From an uncultured Bacillaceae bacterium (GTDB taxonomy: Bacteria; Bacillota; Bacilli; Caldalkalibacillales; Caldalkalibacillaceae): a stretch of DNA of 7,116 bases. The notes beneath the pieces were generated by a model. The model worked only from the letters and a program-made list of their open reading frames with translations, made no database searches and was not told the DNA's origin. The stretch is from NCBI GenBank assembly GCA_937967685.1, contig CALBTX010000235.1, positions 1-7,116 of the forward strand, in the 5' to 3' direction. Of the stretch, positions 5,816-7,116 are shown piece by piece. How positions within the stretch are numbered: position 1 is the stretch's first letter; every line of letters starts with the position of its first letter. Made by a program: the position numbers and the translations under genes.

Positions 5816-6982
5816 TCACATCTGCTCCAAGCGTTGAGCCACTTCCTGCACGTCTTTATCGCCGCGGCCTGACAGATTGACAATGATCACTTGATCTTTG
5901 TTCATGGCGGGAGCCAGTTTCATGACATAAGCCACGGCATGTGCACTTTCAAGAGCAGGAATAATGCCTTCTGTCCGGGACAGCGTTTGGAAGGCTTCGA
6001 GCACTTCTTCGTCGGTTACGGTGTAATATTCAGCCCGTCCCGATGTCTTCAAGTGGCTGTGTTCCGGGCCGATGCCCGGGTAATCCAGACCAGCAGCAAT
6101 CGAATAAGTTGGTTGGGGGTTGCCTTCTTCATCAAGTAATACCAAACATTTGAAGCCATGCAGGACACCGGGGACGCCTTGTGTCAGCGTGGGGGCTTGC
6201 TCCGGTTCTACACCGATCAAGCGGACATTCGGTTCATCAATATAGTGGGCAAATGCTCCGATGGCATTGCTTCCTCCGCCTGCACAGGCTACGACAGCAT
6301 CAGGAAGACGTCCCTCTTTTTCCAATATTTGCCGTTTGGATTCTTCACTGATGACGGATTGAAAATGTTTGACCATGCTGGGGAAAGGATGCGGGCCAAC
6401 AGCAGAGCCTAATAAATAAAACGTGGTTTTATAATTGGCGATTAAATCATTTAAAGCTTCATCAACGGCATCTTTGAGACGTCCTTGACCCTTCTCCACT
6501 GCGACGACTTTTGCGCCCAACAGTTCCATCCGAAAGACGTTCAAAGATTGTCTGCGCGTATCTTCGGCTCCCATATATATGACACATTCCATATTCATCA
6601 TGGCACAGGCGGTCGCCGTTGCCACGCCATGTTGCCCTGCGCCCGTTTCAGCTATGATGCGTTTGGCCCCCATGCGTTTGGCCAGTAAAATTTGGCCCAA
6701 AGCGTTGTTAATTTTATGGGCACCGGTATGGTTTAAATCTTCTCGTTTCAAGTAGATTTTGGCCCCGCCGAGTTGATTGGTCAGGTTTTTGGCAAAGGTC
6801 AGCGGGTTTTCCCTGCCGACGTATTCCCGCAAATAATGCTTTAATTCGGCATTGAAATCGGGGTCAGCTTTGTACCTTTCGAATTGTTCGGCCAAATAAT
6901 CCAAGACTTCCTGCAACTCAGGCGGAACAAAGCTTCCTCCGAATTCACCAAAATATCCTTTTTCCTGCACAGTACTGCTCAT
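5816..6982 (-). CDS. trpB: tryptophan synthase beta subunit
   Basis: TrpB is a cytoplasmic pyridoxal-phosphate enzyme that condenses indole with L-serine to give L-tryptophan, normally in an alpha2-beta2 complex with TrpA. From the chosen start (388 aa) the N-terminal GYFGEFGGSFVP is at 9-20. The cofactor lysine is K90 in NHTGAHKINN, the catalytic glutamate is E112 in AETGAGQHG, the phosphate-binding loop GGGSN is at 235-239, and SGRGDKD is at 371-377. The HTGAHKIN form and normal length indicate the common TrpB1 class rather than TrpB2. ATG 6982 is chosen because GAGGAGG lies 7 nt upstream; the in-frame ATG 7003 has no such site. No other trp gene is in the window: a promoter lies directly upstream and a terminator directly downstream, so it appears monocistronic. 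The leader carries a TRAP-like binding site. Confidence 0.97.
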   Translation of the reverse strand: MSSTVQEKGYFGEFGGSFVPPELQEVLDYLAEQFERYKADPDFNAELKHYLREYVGRENPLTFAKNLTNQLGGAKIYLKREDLNHTGAHKINNALGQILLAKRMGAKRIIAETGAGQHGVATATACAMMNMECVIYMGAEDTRRQSLNVFRMELLGAKVVAVEKGQGRLKDAVDEALNDLIANYKTTFYLLGSAVGPHPFPSMVKHFQSVISEESKRQILEKEGRLPDAVVACAGGGSNAIGAFAHYIDEPNVRLIGVEPEQAPTLTQGVPGVLHGFKCLVLLDEEGNPQPTYSIAAGLDYPGIGPEHSHLKTSGRAEYYTVTDEEVLEAFQTLSRTEGIIPALESAHAVAYVMKLAPAMNKDQVIIVNLSGRGDKDVQEVAQRLEQM

Positions 6983-7011
6983 CTCGAATCCTCCTCGACT
7001 CATCTCGTCTA
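6975..7011 (-). promoter_or_regulatory. candidate TRAP-binding site over the trpB ribosome binding site and start
   Basis: On the - strand RNA the triplets are UAG 7011-7009, GAG 7006-7004, GAG 7001-6999, GAG 6996-6994, GAG 6993-6991, GAG 6985-6983 and GAG 6980-6978, followed by CAG 6977-6975. The first four are separated by exactly 2 nt, as are the last two GAGs. The array contains the GAGGAGG ribosome binding site and the ATG at 6982. In Bacillus subtilis, tryptophan-bound TRAP represses translation by binding such (G/U)AG repeats over start regions (trpG, trpP, ycbK). TRAP regulation here is inferred from the pattern; the TRAP gene itself is not in the window. Confidence 0.6.
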
Positions 7012-7032
7012 TGTTAAGTGAAAATCATTTCT

Positions 7033-7061
7033 ATTATAGCAAAAGAAATGATGACGGTGAA
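7033..7061 (-). promoter_or_regulatory. sigma-A-type promoter of trpB
   Basis: On the - strand there is a perfect -10 TATAAT (7038-7033) preceded by TGC, giving an extended -10. A -35 of TTCACC (7061-7056, four of six matches to TTGACA) lies upstream with a 17-bp spacer. Transcription would start near 7026 and leave a leader of about 45 nt, which is mostly the triplet array and too short for a T-box or a trp attenuator. Confidence 0.8.
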
Positions 7062-7078
7062 TGGTAAGCTTCTATTCT

Positions 7079-7103
7079 GATCTGCCAAATATTTGGATCT
7101 GCC
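7079..7103. repeat. 12-bp palindrome overlapped by 8-bp direct repeats, upstream of the trpB promoter
   Basis: CCAAATATTTGG (7085-7096) is a perfect palindrome. The direct repeat GATCTGCC occurs at 7079-7086 and 7096-7103, one copy at each end and overlapping the palindrome by one or two bases. It lies about 20-40 bp upstream of the trpB -35. It could be a regulator site for trpB or for a gene outside the window. No regulator family was recognised. Confidence 0.45.
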
Positions 7104-7116
7104 TTATATATGATTT

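Noticed and set aside
6983..7003. Seven extra residues at the TrpB N-terminus from ATG 7003
   Set aside because: The good ribosome binding site lies inside this extension and is correctly spaced for ATG 6982. No comparable site precedes 7003.
5816..7003. Several + strand open frames inside trpB and - strand frames inside the transporter genes
   Set aside because: They lie wholly within well-supported genes, show no recognisable protein features and have no convincing start sites.
6983..7026. T-box riboswitch or peptide-leader attenuator for trpB
   Set aside because: The leader is only about 45 nt, with no terminator hairpin, no T-box sequence and no short ORF rich in Trp codons.

Overview
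The window looks like chromosomal DNA from a Gram-positive bacterium of the Bacillaceae type. The evidence is a lipoprotein-anchored solute-binding protein, strong purine-rich ribosome binding sites (GGAGG class), intrinsic terminators, a consensus TATAAT promoter with an extended -10, and a TRAP-like leader of the kind known from Bacillus. Genus and species cannot be read from the sequence. GC content appears moderate.

Positions 1-5460 (+ strand) hold a five-gene ABC importer operon of the nickel/dipeptide/oligopeptide (Nik/Dpp/Opp) class. In order these are a lipoprotein solute-binding protein, a NikB/DppB-type permease, a NikC/DppC-type permease, a DppD/NikD-type ATPase with a C-terminal four-cysteine domain, and a short NikE-type ATPase. 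The binding protein captures the solute outside the membrane, the two permeases form the channel, and the two ATPases drive transport. The gene order matches nikABCDE and cntABCDF, but the substrate cannot be assigned. The first bases appear to be the 3' end of another gene overlapping the binding-protein start. The operon is tightly coupled (ATGA and 8-bp overlaps) except for a 198-bp gap between the second permease and the first ATPase. That gap holds two unrelated short tandem duplications and ends in a G8 run beside an ambiguous start. A hairpin with a T-rich tail at the end of the last ATPase gene probably terminates the operon.

Positions 5445-7116 (- strand, convergent) hold trpB, encoding the tryptophan synthase beta subunit. 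It has its own promoter (7033-7061) and its own terminator (5721-5771), and no trpA follows it. Beyond that terminator lies a small gene for a basic protein with two predicted membrane segments, whose stop codon shares a palindrome with the stop codon of the convergent ATPase gene.

The most notable signal is the trpB leader. Seven (G/U)AG triplets lie in about 35 nt, four of them in exact 5-nt register, and they cover both the ribosome binding site and the start codon. This is the pattern expected of a site where the tryptophan-activated RNA-binding protein TRAP blocks translation, here apparently acting on a stand-alone trpB. No wholly new multi-gene system is evident. The other observations are local oddities in a transporter operon.
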